A stretch of DNA of 64,000 nt from an uncultured Coriobacteriaceae bacterium (GCA_949298635.1 CASFXG010000015.1:1-64000); one strand, 5' to 3'; shown: positions 1 to 10,684, numbered from the stretch's first letter. Translations and numbers: made by a program. Notes: generated by a model from the letters alone, not told the origin.

Positions 1-11
1 CATCGATGGGG

Positions 12-47
12 AAATGAGTCAAAACGACCCCGTCCCCAAATGAGTCA
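12..47. repeat. Short repeat element beyond the gyrB stop
   Basis: Two direct copies of AAATGAGTCA lie at 12-21 and 38-47. Between them, 26-40 (GACCCCGTCCCCAAA) is identical to one arm of the long hairpin at 36463-36516. This looks like a degraded member of the same intergenic repeat or terminator family. It lies just downstream of gyrB. Confidence 0.5.
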
Positions 48-63
48 CCCGATCCCATCTGTC

Positions 64-2139
<2,076 letters not shown>

Positions 2140-2145
2140 TTATAT

Positions 2146-2174
2146 ATGATAGCTGAATATATAGCTTCTCTAAA
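2146..2174 (-). promoter_or_regulatory. Probable gyrB promoter
   Basis: Read on the minus strand, a TTTAGA -35-like box (2169-2174) and a TATCAT -10-like box (2146-2151) are separated by 17 bases. They sit in the AT-rich gap between dciA and gyrB. This is a pattern match only. Confidence 0.4.
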
Positions 2175-2212
2175 GTAGTTAAGAATAGCTCTACAAGGCC
2201 ACCAGATTCGAT

Positions 2213-2776
2213 TTACGCCTTGTTTTGAGCCTCACGACCCTTTTTCCACTCAACCGAAGCAGATATTGCCATTTTCAGGGATTCCCGAAGCTTTCTGTCC
2301 TCGATGGGCGCGACCTTGTCCTCAATCGCGCGCGCCTCGGCATCCGTGAGCTCCGCACGGGGTACCGGCGCGGGCACACGGCCGCTGGGTGCGGTCACGC
2401 GCCGCGCGGCCTCGCTCGCCTGGTAGCCCTCGCGCGACGTCCTGAACACGAACCCGTCAATCTTCGCGCCCGCGCGTTCCATGCGCGCACGGATAATCTC
2501 GCGAAACATCATCATCTCTTGCGTCCACACCGAACCGTCGAGGTACACGAGCAGCTCGTTGGTGTCGGGCAGGAACTTCAACCCCGTCACGTGCTCCCCC
2601 TCGCGGGTGCCGGCGCACACGGTATTCCATGCACGATACACGGCGCGCGCTCGCTCCGCCTCGCCCATGCGCTCCCGCTGCTCGGGCGTGGCGCCCGCGA
2701 TGATGCGCGAGCGCTCAACATCGACCATGCTCGAGATCGAGGCCAGCCCCTGGCGCTCACCGCTACCCGCAGGCAT
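2213..2776 (-). CDS. dciA: DciA (DUF721) helicase-loading protein
   Basis: DciA-type proteins help load the replicative helicase DnaB in bacteria that lack DnaC or DnaI. The conserved DUF721 core is visible in the middle of the protein (GLKFLPDTNELLVYLDGSVW, then MFREIIRARMERAGAKIDGFVF). Helical, charged flanks lie on both sides. The position directly after recF is typical in actinobacteria. The start is uncertain. The ATG at 2776 overlaps the recF stop and has a purine-rich AAGGGGAG immediately before it. A GTG at 2788 and an ATG at 2728 are alternatives. No zinc or KH extension is obvious. Confidence 0.85.
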   Translation of the reverse strand: MPAGSGERQGLASISSMVDVERSRIIAGATPEQRERMGEAERARAVYRAWNTVCAGTREGEHVTGLKFLPDTNELLVYLDGSVWTQEMMMFREIIRARMERAGAKIDGFVFRTSREGYQASEAARRVTAPSGRVPAPVPRAELTDAEARAIEDKVAPIEDRKLRESLKMAISASVEWKKGREAQNKA

Positions 2777-3908
2777 GCTCCCCTTCACCGATCATCACCA
2801 CCTTCGCGCGCTCGAGCGTCTCGGTATCGAAATACCCGAGATTCGTCGTCGTGATAACCGTTTGCACGCCATCCTCGATCTGAGCGATGAAGGCGGCGCG
2901 GCGCGCGGCGTCGAGCTCGCTCATCACATCATCGAGCAGCAAAAGGGGCGGGCGGGACAGGATATCGCGCGTCACGGCGACCTCGGCCATCTTCCATGCA
3001 AGGACGAGGCTGCGCTGCTGACCTTGCGATGCGAAGGCGCGAGCGTCGCGTCCGGCGATAGTGAACGTGATCTCGTCGCGATGCGGCCCCACAAGCGTGA
3101 TCCCGCGGCGAAACTCCTCCTCAGCACGCTCCTCATATGCTTCCTCAAGGCGCGACCGCACGGTCTCAATCGCGTGCGCACGTTCATGTTCCTTCGATGC
3201 CACCGTCGCGATTACATCTTCTTCCCCACACTCCCAGGTGGGAGCGTAGGAGATATCCGCCTCCTCGCCGCCCGCGAGCGAGGCGTAGAAGGCGCGGACA
3301 TAGCCGCGGATGCGGTCGAGCAGCGCGAGCCGGTGAACGGTGAGGGCGGCGCCCGTCGCGGCAAGCGACTCATTCCATGCACCCATGAGATCGCGGGTCG
3401 TATATGCTTCTTTCAACAGGGCGTTGCGCTGCTCGACAGCGCGCTCATAGGTTCCCTCGAGCTGTGCGTAGCTTTCGTTCAGCTGCACACCGAAGCCGTC
3501 GATCGCATCGCGCCGCACGCGCGCGCCGCGCTTCACCATATCGAGGTCGTCGGGGCAGAAAAGTACCGAGGGCACCACGCCGCGCATACCCGAAGCGGGG
3601 CAGCGCTTGCCGTTTCGGCTGAAGGAGCGCCTCCCCTCTTCCACGCGGCAACCATGATCGATGACGCGCCCTTCCCCCTCGAGATCGAGTTTGAGCGCGC
3701 AACGATCCTGCCCTTCCAGCACCATCTCCGCAGGCGCGGGACGTCTGAACGACCTTCCCGCGGTAAGCAGCTGCAGTGCCTCGACGAGATTCGTCTTGCC
3801 CACGGCGTTTCGCCCCACGAGCATGGTGAGGCGCTCGTCGAGCTCGAGCTCGAACGAAGCGAAGTTGCGATAGTTCTCGACGGTGAGGCGCCGCGCGAAG
3901 ATCGACAT
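2763..3908 (-). CDS. recF: DNA replication and repair protein RecF
   Basis: RecF is an SMC-like ABC ATPase that loads RecA at single-strand gaps with RecO and RecR. The N-terminus MSIFARRLTVENYRNF leads into Walker A GRNAVGKTN near residue 32. The Walker B region LLLLDDVMSELDAARR and the QQRSLVLAWKMAE signature segment lie in the C-terminal third. At 381 residues it has normal family length. It starts 3 bases after the dnaN stop and overlaps dciA at its end, so the genes are translationally coupled. Confidence 0.97.
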   Translation of the reverse strand: MSIFARRLTVENYRNFASFELELDERLTMLVGRNAVGKTNLVEALQLLTAGRSFRRPAPAEMVLEGQDRCALKLDLEGEGRVIDHGCRVEEGRRSFSRNGKRCPASGMRGVVPSVLFCPDDLDMVKRGARVRRDAIDGFGVQLNESYAQLEGTYERAVEQRNALLKEAYTTRDLMGAWNESLAATGAALTVHRLALLDRIRGYVRAFYASLAGGEEADISYAPTWECGEEDVIATVASKEHERAHAIETVRSRLEEAYEERAEEEFRRGITLVGPHRDEITFTIAGRDARAFASQGQQRSLVLAWKMAEVAVTRDILSRPPLLLLDDVMSELDAARRAAFIAQIEDGVQTVITTTNLGYFDTETLERAKVVMIGEGEHACG

Positions 3909-3911
3909 GCG

Positions 3912-5018
3912 CTAGACCCGCATCGGCATGATGAGGTAGAGGTAATTCACCTTGTCGTACGACTTGAACACGCCCATCTTCGAATAGCTCTGGAGCTCGA
4001 GCGTGATCTCCTTCTCCTGATGGCCGAGCGCGCTCAGGCAATCGTGGATGAAGCTGTTCTTGAACGCGATGGTTCCGCCCTCTCCCTCGACCTCGATGTC
4101 GATTGTCTCGCTCGCGCGACCCTGGTCCGCGGAAATGACGGTGAGCGTGAGGGTGCCGGCATCCGCGTCGATGGTGAAGCGCACGGGGATATCGGGCTTC
4201 GCGATCACCGCGACGCGCTTGAATGCCGCGGAGAACGCCTCGACGTCGATCTTGGCGCGCACGACGCAGTCGGCCGGGATGAGCTGGCGGACGTTGGGAT
4301 ATTCACCTTCGAGGCGGCTCGCCACATAGCAGGTATTGCCTGCCTCGAACACAATCTGCTTGCCCGAGACGCCGATGAAGATGGAAGGCGCGCTCGCCAT
4401 GATGGACAGCGCATCATTCAAGGCGGGGGCGGGAATGTTCAGCTCGAAGTTACCCTCGAGCGAGGACGTCTCGACGTTGGTGTCGCACATCGCGAGACGC
4501 ATCGAGTCGGTCGCCGCGAGGGTAAGTGTGTTGTTGCCCACCGTGGTATGCACGCCGCCGAGGATCGGGCGAACGGTGTCTTTGGACGTCACACGCCACA
4601 CACGCGCGACCATTTCGGAAAGGACACCCACGGGGAGCTCGACGCCGGCCTCGATGGCATAGACGGGGAACTCCGGGAAGTCGCGCGGGTCGAGCGCGCT
4701 CAAGGTGAAGTTGCTCTTCTCGCACGAGATGAGCGCCTGACGGTCGACCGATTCAATGTGCACGGGGGCGTCGGGCAGCGCCTTCGCGATGTTGGACAGC
4801 AGCTTGCAGGGCACCACGAGCTGGCCGGCCTCTTCGACATGCGCGGCGATGCGATGGCGCACCGACGTCGTGTAGTTTGAGGTCTGTAGCTCGATGAGGC
4901 CGTCTTCGGCTTTGATGAGCACGCATGAGAGGATGGGGAGCGTCGAGGTTCCCGATGTACCCTTCGACACGATGGACAGGGCATCGGATAGCGAATCTTG
5001 GCTAACGGTGAACTTCAT
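3912..5018 (-). CDS. dnaN: DNA polymerase III beta subunit (sliding clamp)
   Basis: This protein forms the ring clamp that tethers DNA polymerase III to DNA. At 368 residues it matches the three-subdomain clamp family. It begins MKFTVSQDSLSDALSIVSKGTSG and ends in the typical YLIMPMRV tail. AAGGAG lies 5 bases before the ATG at 5018. It follows dnaA after a 255-base gap with DnaA-box-like sequences and an AT-rich stretch, and precedes recF by 3 bases. Confidence 0.98.
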   Translation of the reverse strand: MKFTVSQDSLSDALSIVSKGTSGTSTLPILSCVLIKAEDGLIELQTSNYTTSVRHRIAAHVEEAGQLVVPCKLLSNIAKALPDAPVHIESVDRQALISCEKSNFTLSALDPRDFPEFPVYAIEAGVELPVGVLSEMVARVWRVTSKDTVRPILGGVHTTVGNNTLTLAATDSMRLAMCDTNVETSSLEGNFELNIPAPALNDALSIMASAPSIFIGVSGKQIVFEAGNTCYVASRLEGEYPNVRQLIPADCVVRAKIDVEAFSAAFKRVAVIAKPDIPVRFTIDADAGTLTLTVISADQGRASETIDIEVEGEGGTIAFKNSFIHDCLSALGHQEKEITLELQSYSKMGVFKSYDKVNYLYLIMPMRV

Positions 5019-5085
5019 GGCCGCTCCTTATTCTTATACCTATAGATATATATATAACTCATCATAATAATAAGGCCGTTGATGG

Positions 5086-5250
5086 TGTTGAAAGCTGCTC
5101 GCGCAACAGGTCAACCTATCTGTATATCTCTACACCCGCTTGTTGAGATCTCGTGCGCGTAGGGGAGAGAACATGGTAGGCGTGCGATTTTCCCGCTCTG
5201 TCCCCGCTCAGTACACAGGATTTCCCTTCCTTTCCAACAGGTTTTCAACA
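5086..5250. promoter_or_regulatory. dnaA-dnaN intergenic region with DnaA-box-like 9-mers
   Basis: The 255-base gap 5019-5273 holds TTTTCAACA at 5242-5250, the related TTTCCAACA at 5231-5239, and the reverse complement of CTTTCAACA at 5086-5094. An AT-only run (repeated TA and TAA) lies at about 5035-5072. The same TTTTCAACA form recurs in the main cluster at 8216-8335. The region may be a second origin half, an autoregulatory site for dnaA, or the dnaN promoter region. Confidence 0.5.
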
Positions 5251-5273
5251 TCCACCCCCGTTGCATGTCGCCG

Positions 5274-6890
5274 CTAGGACTTCAAGATGATCTTGTTGCG
5301 CAGCGCTTGGAGTTCGCGCGCGAGGGAATGGTCGTGTGCGAGCTGCTTCTCAATCTTCTTGATCGAGTAATGGACGGTGGAGTGGTCGCGCCCGTCGAAT
5401 TCCGCCCCGATCGCGACGTTGGTCATCTCGCACATGTCGTAGGCGAGGTAGATGGCGACGTGGCGCGCCTGCGTGATGTTCTTCATGCGCTTCTGACCGC
5501 AGAGGTCCTCATGGCTCACGTGGTAGAACTCCTCGACCACCGCTTGCACGGTGCCGATCTGGATGCGTTTGTGTGCGCGGTCGAAATACTCGTCTGCGAT
5601 GCGGTCGATCTCGTCTGCTTCGAGCGTCTGCCCTTTCTGCTCGCGTTCATACGATGCTCCGGCGCAGCGCTCGCAGAAGCTCTCGAGTTCGCGGATGTTC
5701 GTGCCGGACACCTCGGCCATATGGCGCAGTTGCTCGTCGGTGAGGGTGCCGCCGCCGGTGCGCAGGGCGTTCAAGATAGAGCCTGATGTGTCGAGGGCGG
5801 ACGCCGAACCCTGGAGCTCGGCATCGGGAAGCACGGTGTGCTCGTAGTAGCGCTTCAGGATCTCGTATTTCATCTCGAAGCCCGGCTCCGAGACGAGGCA
5901 GAGCATGCCAGCGTTGAACCGGCTCGTGAGGCGCTCATCCATTCCGAGGTTCTTCGGTGCGCGGTCGCTCGCGATGGCGATCTTCTTGTTGTTGCGGATG
6001 AACTCGTCTACGAGTGAGAAGAAGTTCTCGATGCTCTGGGTCTTGCCGATGATGTTTTGGATGTCGTCGATGATGAGCACGTCGGCGTCATGGTATTCGC
6101 GCAGAATCCTTCCGCCGCTCGTCTTCTGCACCCGCAGCTCGTTGATGTAATCCTCCACGTAGGTCTGCGAGTTCGCGTATTTCACGCGGATGCCGGGGTT
6201 GTGCTCGGAAAGGTAGTTCTCGATGGCGAGCAAGAGGTGTGTCTTGCCCAGGCCGGATTTTCCATAGATGAAGAGCGACGTGTAGATGCCGGGCTCGTCC
6301 GCCATGAGGGCGAATCGCACCGAGGACTGGTAGGCGTGCTTGTTCTCGTCACCGTAGACGAAGTTCTCGAAGGTGAATTTCGAGTTGATCGGCACGGAAG
6401 GACCCGTTGCGACGCGTTCCTTCCGCGCTTCGACCTCTGGCGCCGCGGCGGGTTCGTGGTGCTGCACGCTCGCCGTGAGCTCGCGCAGGGCGTCGGGTGA
6501 GATGATGTTCTTGACCTTCACCCGATCGCGGGACTCGGGTGAGGGGGTGTCCCAATCGAGCGCGGGGATGCGCGGGCGCTCTTCGGACGCGCGATCGTTT
6601 GTTGCTTGCTCGGAGGCGGTGTGCTCCTGCGGTGCGGTGATCGCCTGCGATACGGTGATGTTGAGCGCGAGCGGCGTGAAGGCGATGTCCTCGAGGTAGC
6701 GCTCCACGATGGCGCGCTGCTTTACGAGGTATGAGTAGGCGAAGCGCGTGGGCACCTCGATCGAAAGGTCGGTGTCGGTGAGCTCGAGCGCCTCGCTCTG
6801 CTTGAGAATCTGTATGAGGCGCGCGTCGCGGCCGTCCCGCTCGCAGAACGAGATGGTGTCATCTAGGATGATCTTCGCCTCGGTATCCAT
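5274..6890 (-). CDS. dnaA: Chromosomal replication initiator DnaA
   Basis: DnaA binds DnaA boxes at oriC and melts the origin with ATP. At 538 residues it shows domain I at the N-terminus, a Pro/Glu-rich linker (about 95-170), then the AAA+ domain with Walker A YGKSGLGKTH near residue 210 and Walker B DVLIIDDIQ near residue 270. The C-terminal DNA-binding domain carries the DnaA signature GAEFDGRDHSTVHYSIKKIE. AAGGAG lies 6 bases before the ATG. It follows the GHKL ATPase gene after 52 bases, so the two are probably co-transcribed from the oriC side. Confidence 0.98.
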   Translation of the reverse strand: MDTEAKIILDDTISFCERDGRDARLIQILKQSEALELTDTDLSIEVPTRFAYSYLVKQRAIVERYLEDIAFTPLALNITVSQAITAPQEHTASEQATNDRASEERPRIPALDWDTPSPESRDRVKVKNIISPDALRELTASVQHHEPAAAPEVEARKERVATGPSVPINSKFTFENFVYGDENKHAYQSSVRFALMADEPGIYTSLFIYGKSGLGKTHLLLAIENYLSEHNPGIRVKYANSQTYVEDYINELRVQKTSGGRILREYHDADVLIIDDIQNIIGKTQSIENFFSLVDEFIRNNKKIAIASDRAPKNLGMDERLTSRFNAGMLCLVSEPGFEMKYEILKRYYEHTVLPDAELQGSASALDTSGSILNALRTGGGTLTDEQLRHMAEVSGTNIRELESFCERCAGASYEREQKGQTLEADEIDRIADEYFDRAHKRIQIGTVQAVVEEFYHVSHEDLCGQKRMKNITQARHVAIYLAYDMCEMTNVAIGAEFDGRDHSTVHYSIKKIEKQLAHDHSLARELQALRNKIILKS

Positions 6891-6942
6891 GTGCTACTCC
6901 TTAGTCGTCGCGCGCGATGGGCGGCGCGGGTGCTCGGTCGGG

Positions 6943-8127
6943 CTAGCGGGTATCGCCGCGGTGGGAGGTGACCCACGCGGCGCCCTGGTCGGTGAGGACG
7001 CGCTTCCTCCCGTGCTTTTTCACCAGGCCGTAGGCGTCTAGTGTAGCAAGCACGCGCGACCATGTTGGGACGGAGCTGCCATATGTCTCGGCAAGGTCCG
7101 ACGGGCCGCCTTGGCCGGCATCGGCGATATAGAAGAGAGCGCATGCAGCACGCTCGTCTATGAACGGCGTGCTTGCCGCGTGTGCGGCGGCCGGCTGCGG
7201 GATATAGGGGCTCGCTGCCCCCATGGTCGTAGGCATTCCGTACGGGTTCGGCATCCCTGCATTCGCGGGGACCGCATACGGTGAAGATGCGCCGGGCACC
7301 GCGGGAGCCATCGCTTCGGGAGCTGCTGCACCCGCTATGGGGTAGCCCTGCCAGGGGTTCCACGCCGGCGCCATACCGGGGTACGGATAGCCGGCCGGGT
7401 AGGCTTGCGTGGGGTATGTTCCAGAAGGTATGCCTGGGAAGGAAGGTGCCGCGGGCATGCCCTGCCCCTCCATGGTGTGAACATCCTCCGAGGTGAACGA
7501 CGATGCCCGTACCGCGGCACCTCGTTTCGCGTGTCCTTCAATCTCGCGCACGCGGGCGGCATCGATGCTTACGGTGACGACCGTGCCACACCCTAGGTTG
7601 TCTTCGATGGAGATGGCGCCGCCGGCGCGCTCGAGATACTGCTGGACCATGGGAAGGCCTGCTCCCGTACCGCGGATGTAGCGCTTCATAGAGCGATCCG
7701 CCGAGGTCACGCCGAACTCGAACGCGCGCTCCTTGTCGGCGATGCCGGGGCCTAAGTCGGCGAAGCGGATGGTGTTGCCGCCATCTAAGATGGAGACGAT
7801 GGGTTCCGTGAAGTGGGCGTGGATGAAGTTTTCCACCAGCTCGCGAATGATCATGAGCGGCAGCGCCCCGCCCTGTTCCTTCATGGAGCGGTATACCGTG
7901 TTCGTGACCTCTTCGAGGTAGGTACGCGGATCGCTTGGCTGTATGACGAGGATGCGCGGCGTGGACAGCAGGTCGTCATAGATGGAGATGCGGGTTGCGA
8001 AGACGGTGCTTTCCACGGCGCCTTCTCGCGCGCTGGCGTTGTCGCTCACAGGGTGCTCGCCGGTGATATGGGTGTTATCGGGTGCGGGGTCGCCGGAATC
8101 GACGAAGGGGTAGAAATCATCTGCCAT
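6943..8127 (-). CDS. GHKL-type ATPase with C-terminal winged-helix-like region
   Basis: The N-terminal half (about residues 45-195) carries the histidine-kinase type ATP-binding motifs: N-box IIRELVENFIHA, G1 box FADLGPGIAD, and G2 box RGTGAGLPMVQQYLERAGG. No phospho-accepting histidine domain, sensor or membrane segment is visible. Then comes a Pro/Met/Ala/Tyr-rich low-complexity linker (about 235-315). The final ~80 residues look like a winged helix (ERAACALFYIADAG, then SRVLATLDAYGLVKKHGRKR). It sits between oriC and dnaA on the same strand as dnaA. The domain layout suggests an ATP-dependent regulator or anti-sigma-like protein. The true role is unknown, and a link to initiation control is only inferred from position. 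Confidence 0.75.
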   Translation of the reverse strand: MADDFYPFVDSGDPAPDNTHITGEHPVSDNASAREGAVESTVFATRISIYDDLLSTPRILVIQPSDPRTYLEEVTNTVYRSMKEQGGALPLMIIRELVENFIHAHFTEPIVSILDGGNTIRFADLGPGIADKERAFEFGVTSADRSMKRYIRGTGAGLPMVQQYLERAGGAISIEDNLGCGTVVTVSIDAARVREIEGHAKRGAAVRASSFTSEDVHTMEGQGMPAAPSFPGIPSGTYPTQAYPAGYPYPGMAPAWNPWQGYPIAGAAAPEAMAPAVPGASSPYAVPANAGMPNPYGMPTTMGAASPYIPQPAAAHAASTPFIDERAACALFYIADAGQGGPSDLAETYGSSVPTWSRVLATLDAYGLVKKHGRKRVLTDQGAAWVTSHRGDTR

Positions 8128-8215
8128 AGAGCCATCCCTGGTGCCGGTGTGTTCGTGCTGCGTTTCGTTTCAGCTATCTGCCTGTTGATGGTACCGCAAA
8201 TTGTGGTCCGTGAAG

Positions 8216-8335
8216 CTTTCCACAAGTTTTCAAAAGATGTTGAAAACTAATGAAATCACATGAAAAGTTATCAACACCAGTGCATAACGTGTTGAAAAGT
8301 TTGAAACGAACCTGAAAAGAAGGGTTGAAACCATT
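8216..8335. other. Predicted replication origin (oriC) with DnaA-box cluster
   Basis: This AT-richer gap in a GC-rich region contains many DnaA-box-like 9-mers: CTTTCCACA (8216-8224), TTTTCAAAA (8227-8235), TTTTCAACA on the minus strand (8238-8246 and 8290-8298), TTATCAACA (8268-8276), TTATGCACT on the minus strand (8279-8287), and a weaker GTTTCAACC near 8323. Genes on both sides point away from it. dnaA, dnaN, gyrB, rpmH and parAB all lie nearby. The whole gene-free gap is 8128-8481. The remainder holds the rpmH promoter. Confidence 0.85.
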
Positions 8336-8396
8336 TGAAAATCATACGGCGCACGGATGGTGTGTGGTGAGTTTTCGACTAGAACGCTCCTGCTTA

Positions 8397-8426
8397 TTGA
8401 CATTGCTCCCCGCAGTTCCCTACAAT
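8397..8426 (+). promoter_or_regulatory. rpmH promoter
   Basis: A perfect TTGACA -35 box (8397-8402) and a TACAAT -10 box (8421-8426) are separated by 18 bases. They lie 55 bases before the rpmH start. This is a strong sigma-70 type promoter match. Confidence 0.8.
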
Positions 8427-8481
8427 TTTGAAGCTCACGAGCCTTATACGATTGCTTTTAAGCAACAGGAGGATAGAAAAC

Positions 8482-8616
8482 ATGAAGCGTACGTATCAGC
8501 CGAACAAGCGTAAGCGCGCCAAGACCCACGGTTTCCGTGCCCGTATGGCAACCAAGGGCGGCCGTGCCGTTCTCGCCCGTCGTCGTGCCAAGGGTCGCAA
8601 GCGCCTCACCGTCTAG
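8482..8616 (+). CDS. rpmH: 50S ribosomal protein L34
   Basis: This is a 44-residue basic ribosomal protein with the invariant start [19 protein letters not shown] and end [15 protein letters not shown] lies 10 bases before the ATG at 8482. It is the first gene to the right of oriC, and is followed by rnpA, as in most bacteria. An upstream in-frame extension exists but is not part of the gene. Confidence 0.98.
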   Translation: MKRTYQPNKRKRAKTHGFRARMATKGGRAVLARRRAKGRKRLTV

Positions 8617-8635
8617 CTTCGACGCGCGTCTGTGT

Positions 8636-8968
8636 ATGAGGACCATCAAGTCCCGGTTGGATTTTGAGCGCGTATTCAAGCAAGGGCGGAGATACAACCA
8701 CCCCTTGATACGCATGGTCATATGCGATGGTGAATGTGAAGGCGGCTCCGGGCGGGTCGCCTTCGCTGCACCTAAGCGGTTGGGGAATGCCGTGGTACGC
8801 AACCGTTCCAAGCGCAAGCTCCGCGAAGCGGCCCGTGCGTGCGCGCTCCCCGTGGCAGGTGTCGACATGATTCTCTTCGCAACGAAGGGGACGCGTGATG
8901 CCGGTGATGGAGAGCTTGCAGACGCACTCGAGACGCTCTTGAAGCGAGCTGGTCGTCATGATGGGTAG
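8636..8968 (+). CDS. rnpA: Ribonuclease P protein component
   Basis: This is the protein subunit of RNase P, which matures tRNA 5' ends with the catalytic RNA. It has 110 residues starting [20 protein letters not shown]. The RNR motif appears as [17 protein letters not shown] near residues 58-72. No clear Shine-Dalgarno is seen, and the start lies 19 bases after the rpmH stop, so translational coupling is likely. A longer in-frame extension upstream overlaps rpmH and is rejected. Confidence 0.95.
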   Translation: MRTIKSRLDFERVFKQGRRYNHPLIRMVICDGECEGGSGRVAFAAPKRLGNAVVRNRSKRKLREAARACALPVAGVDMILFATKGTRDAGDGELADALETLLKRAGRHDG

Positions 8969-9191
8969 CGTGAGGAGCCTTCTTCGGGCGTGCCTCATCG
9001 CGCCGATCCGTGCGTATCAGCGCTTCATCTCTCCGCTTCTTCCTGCGGCGTGTATCTATACGCCGACGTGCTCTCAATACGCGGTCGAAGCCATCTCGAA
9101 GCACGGTGTGCTACGCGGCAGCTGGCTCGCACTGCGTCGCATCATTCGCTGTAATCCGTTTCATGACGGTGGATATGATCCGGTGCCGTAA
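8958..9191 (+). CDS. yidD: Membrane protein insertion efficiency factor YidD
   Basis: YidD is a small membrane-associated protein that aids YidC-dependent insertion. Its 77 residues carry the family core [30 protein letters not shown] and [17 protein letters not shown]. It overlaps the end of rnpA by 11 bases and sits directly before yidC, the conserved context for this gene. Confidence 0.95.
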   Translation: MMGSVRSLLRACLIAPIRAYQRFISPLLPAACIYTPTCSQYAVEAISKHGVLRGSWLALRRIIRCNPFHDGGYDPVP

Positions 9192-9217
9192 GGCTCGATA
9201 TTCGGAGGAAACCTTAG

Positions 9218-9988
9218 ATGTGGGATGCAATCGTTAACGTTCTCTTCCAGATTCTGCGGCTCATCCAGAGCTTCGCGACCGACTGGGGTCTCTCGATCAT
9301 CATCTTGACGATTATCGTGCGCCTCATCTTGACGCCGCTCGTCTTGAAGTCGACGAAGTCTACGGCGCGCATGCAGGTGCTCCAACCCAAGCTCATGGAG
9401 ATTCAGCAGCGCTACGCCGATGATCCCCAGCGCCAGGCCGAGGAGATGCAGAAGTTCTATGCCGAGAACAAGTTCAGCCCCTTCGGTGGCTGCCTTCCCC
9501 TCCTCATCCAGATGCCGATCCTTATCGCGCTCTTTACCCTCCTGCGTGACCTGCCCAACTACTTTGAGGGCACGAGCTTCTCGTTTTACGGGATCCTCCC
9601 CGACCTCACGGTCACCCCGGGTTCCATGTGGGCGCAGGGAATCGGCATCGCCCTCCCCTACCTCATCTCGCTCGTGCTTTTCGCGCTGCTTACCATCATT
9701 CCTACGCTCTATCAGTCGCGTAACCAGACCGGCCAGCAGGCGTCGAGCATGCGCACGATGTCCATTGTGATGTCGATCATGATGCTCTGGATGGGTTGGA
9801 ATCTCCCCGCCGGTGTTCTGCTGTATTACGATGTCTCCACCATGTGGCAGGTTATTCAGCAGGTCTTCGTGACGCGCCGCGTCATGGAGAAGGCGAAGGC
9901 CGAGGAAGAGGAGCGCCTCGCGAATGCTCCCATCGAGGTCGATGTGGTGCGCCGTGAGCGCAAGGCTCGCCCCCACAAGAAGAACTAA
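9218..9988 (+). CDS. yidC: Membrane protein insertase YidC/OxaA
   Basis: YidC inserts and folds membrane proteins with or without the Sec translocon. Its 256 residues give the short Gram-positive form with about five membrane segments. The conserved first segment has the hydrophilic-groove arginine (LTIIVRLILTPL). The cytoplasmic hairpin QPKLMEIQQRYADDPQRQAEEM and FSPFGGCLPLLIQMPI follow, and the protein ends in a basic tail. GGAGG lies upstream of the ATG at 9218. It forms one operon with rpmH, rnpA and yidD. Confidence 0.96.
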   Translation: MWDAIVNVLFQILRLIQSFATDWGLSIIILTIIVRLILTPLVLKSTKSTARMQVLQPKLMEIQQRYADDPQRQAEEMQKFYAENKFSPFGGCLPLLIQMPILIALFTLLRDLPNYFEGTSFSFYGILPDLTVTPGSMWAQGIGIALPYLISLVLFALLTIIPTLYQSRNQTGQQASSMRTMSIVMSIMMLWMGWNLPAGVLLYYDVSTMWQVIQQVFVTRRVMEKAKAEEEERLANAPIEVDVVRRERKARPHKKN

Positions 9989-10002
9989 CTGGTCGTAGCA
10001 CT

Positions 10003-10020
10003 TATTTAGGTACCTAAATA
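10003..10020. repeat. 18-base perfect palindrome before jag
   Basis: TATTTAGGTACCTAAATA is a perfect palindrome ending 15 bases before the jag start codon. A related TTAGGTACCT core recurs at about 13584-13593 after parB. It could be an operator or a weak hairpin. Confidence 0.4.
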
Positions 10021-10034
10021 TTTAGGAGCTTACT

Positions 10035-10628
10035 ATGGACGAAGAGCTCGTACTCGATACTGAGGTCGATGAGATCGAGATTGATTCCGCCGAGGATGCC
10101 GATCAGATTGTCGGTGCATATCCTGAGCTTGCCCGCAAGTACAAGGCTGGCGAAGAGCTGAGCGACCAGGATCTCGATCAGATCGCTGATGTGTCCATCA
10201 CGGTGCTGCGCAACATCCTTGACCAGTTCGATGCTGAAGGTGCTCCCATCGATGAGTATGAAGGTGATGAAGGAGAGTTAATCCTCGATGTCACGGCACC
10301 CGATCTTGCTGTGTTGATTGGTCGTCATGGACGCACGCTTGAGTCTCTTCAGACCATGGTGTCGCTCATTATGAGCCGCAAGCTCGGCTTCCGCTATCCT
10401 GTGGTGGTGGATATCGAAGGGTATAAGAGCCGCCGTAATGAGAAGGTTGCTTCCATGGCTCGTTCTGCTGCTGCCCGTGCTGTGAAGCAGCATACGACGG
10501 TGAAGCTTCCTCCCATGAGTGCTTATGAGCGTCGTCTTGTTCACATTGCGCTTCGTGACAACGATGCAGTCGAAACCCATTCTGAGGGCGTTGATCCCGA
10601 GCGTCGTGTTGTCATCTCGCTCGTGTAG
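10035..10628 (+). CDS. jag: Jag/KhpB-type RNA-binding protein (KH and R3H)
   Basis: This cytoplasmic RNA-binding protein (also called KhpB or EloR) is linked to cell elongation and division in Gram-positive bacteria. An acidic N-terminal ~75 residues is followed by a KH domain with the GxxG loop at IGRHGRTLESLQ. A C-terminal R3H domain shows MSAYERRLVHIALRDNDAVETHSEG. AGGAG lies 6 bases before the ATG. Its place between yidC and rsmG is conserved. Confidence 0.93.
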   Translation: MDEELVLDTEVDEIEIDSAEDADQIVGAYPELARKYKAGEELSDQDLDQIADVSITVLRNILDQFDAEGAPIDEYEGDEGELILDVTAPDLAVLIGRHGRTLESLQTMVSLIMSRKLGFRYPVVVDIEGYKSRRNEKVASMARSAAARAVKQHTTVKLPPMSAYERRLVHIALRDNDAVETHSEGVDPERRVVISLV

Positions 10629-10651
10629 TAGTTTTACGTGCATGTGATTTG

Positions 10652-10684
10652 AGAAGGGTGCAGCTATGCTGTACCCTTCTTTTA
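10652..10684 (+). terminator. Rho-independent terminator after jag
   Basis: A 13-base-pair stem (AGAAGGGTGCAGC with its partner, one G-U pair) and a 3-base loop are followed by TTTTA. It separates the rpmH-jag operon from rsmG. Confidence 0.85.

Noticed and set aside
2481-4880. A 799-codon plus-strand frame
   Set aside because: It crosses dciA, recF and dnaN in antisense and has no family features.
8537-8635. N-terminal extension of rnpA
   Set aside because: It overlaps rpmH and lacks homology. The family start [10 protein letters not shown] begins at 8636.
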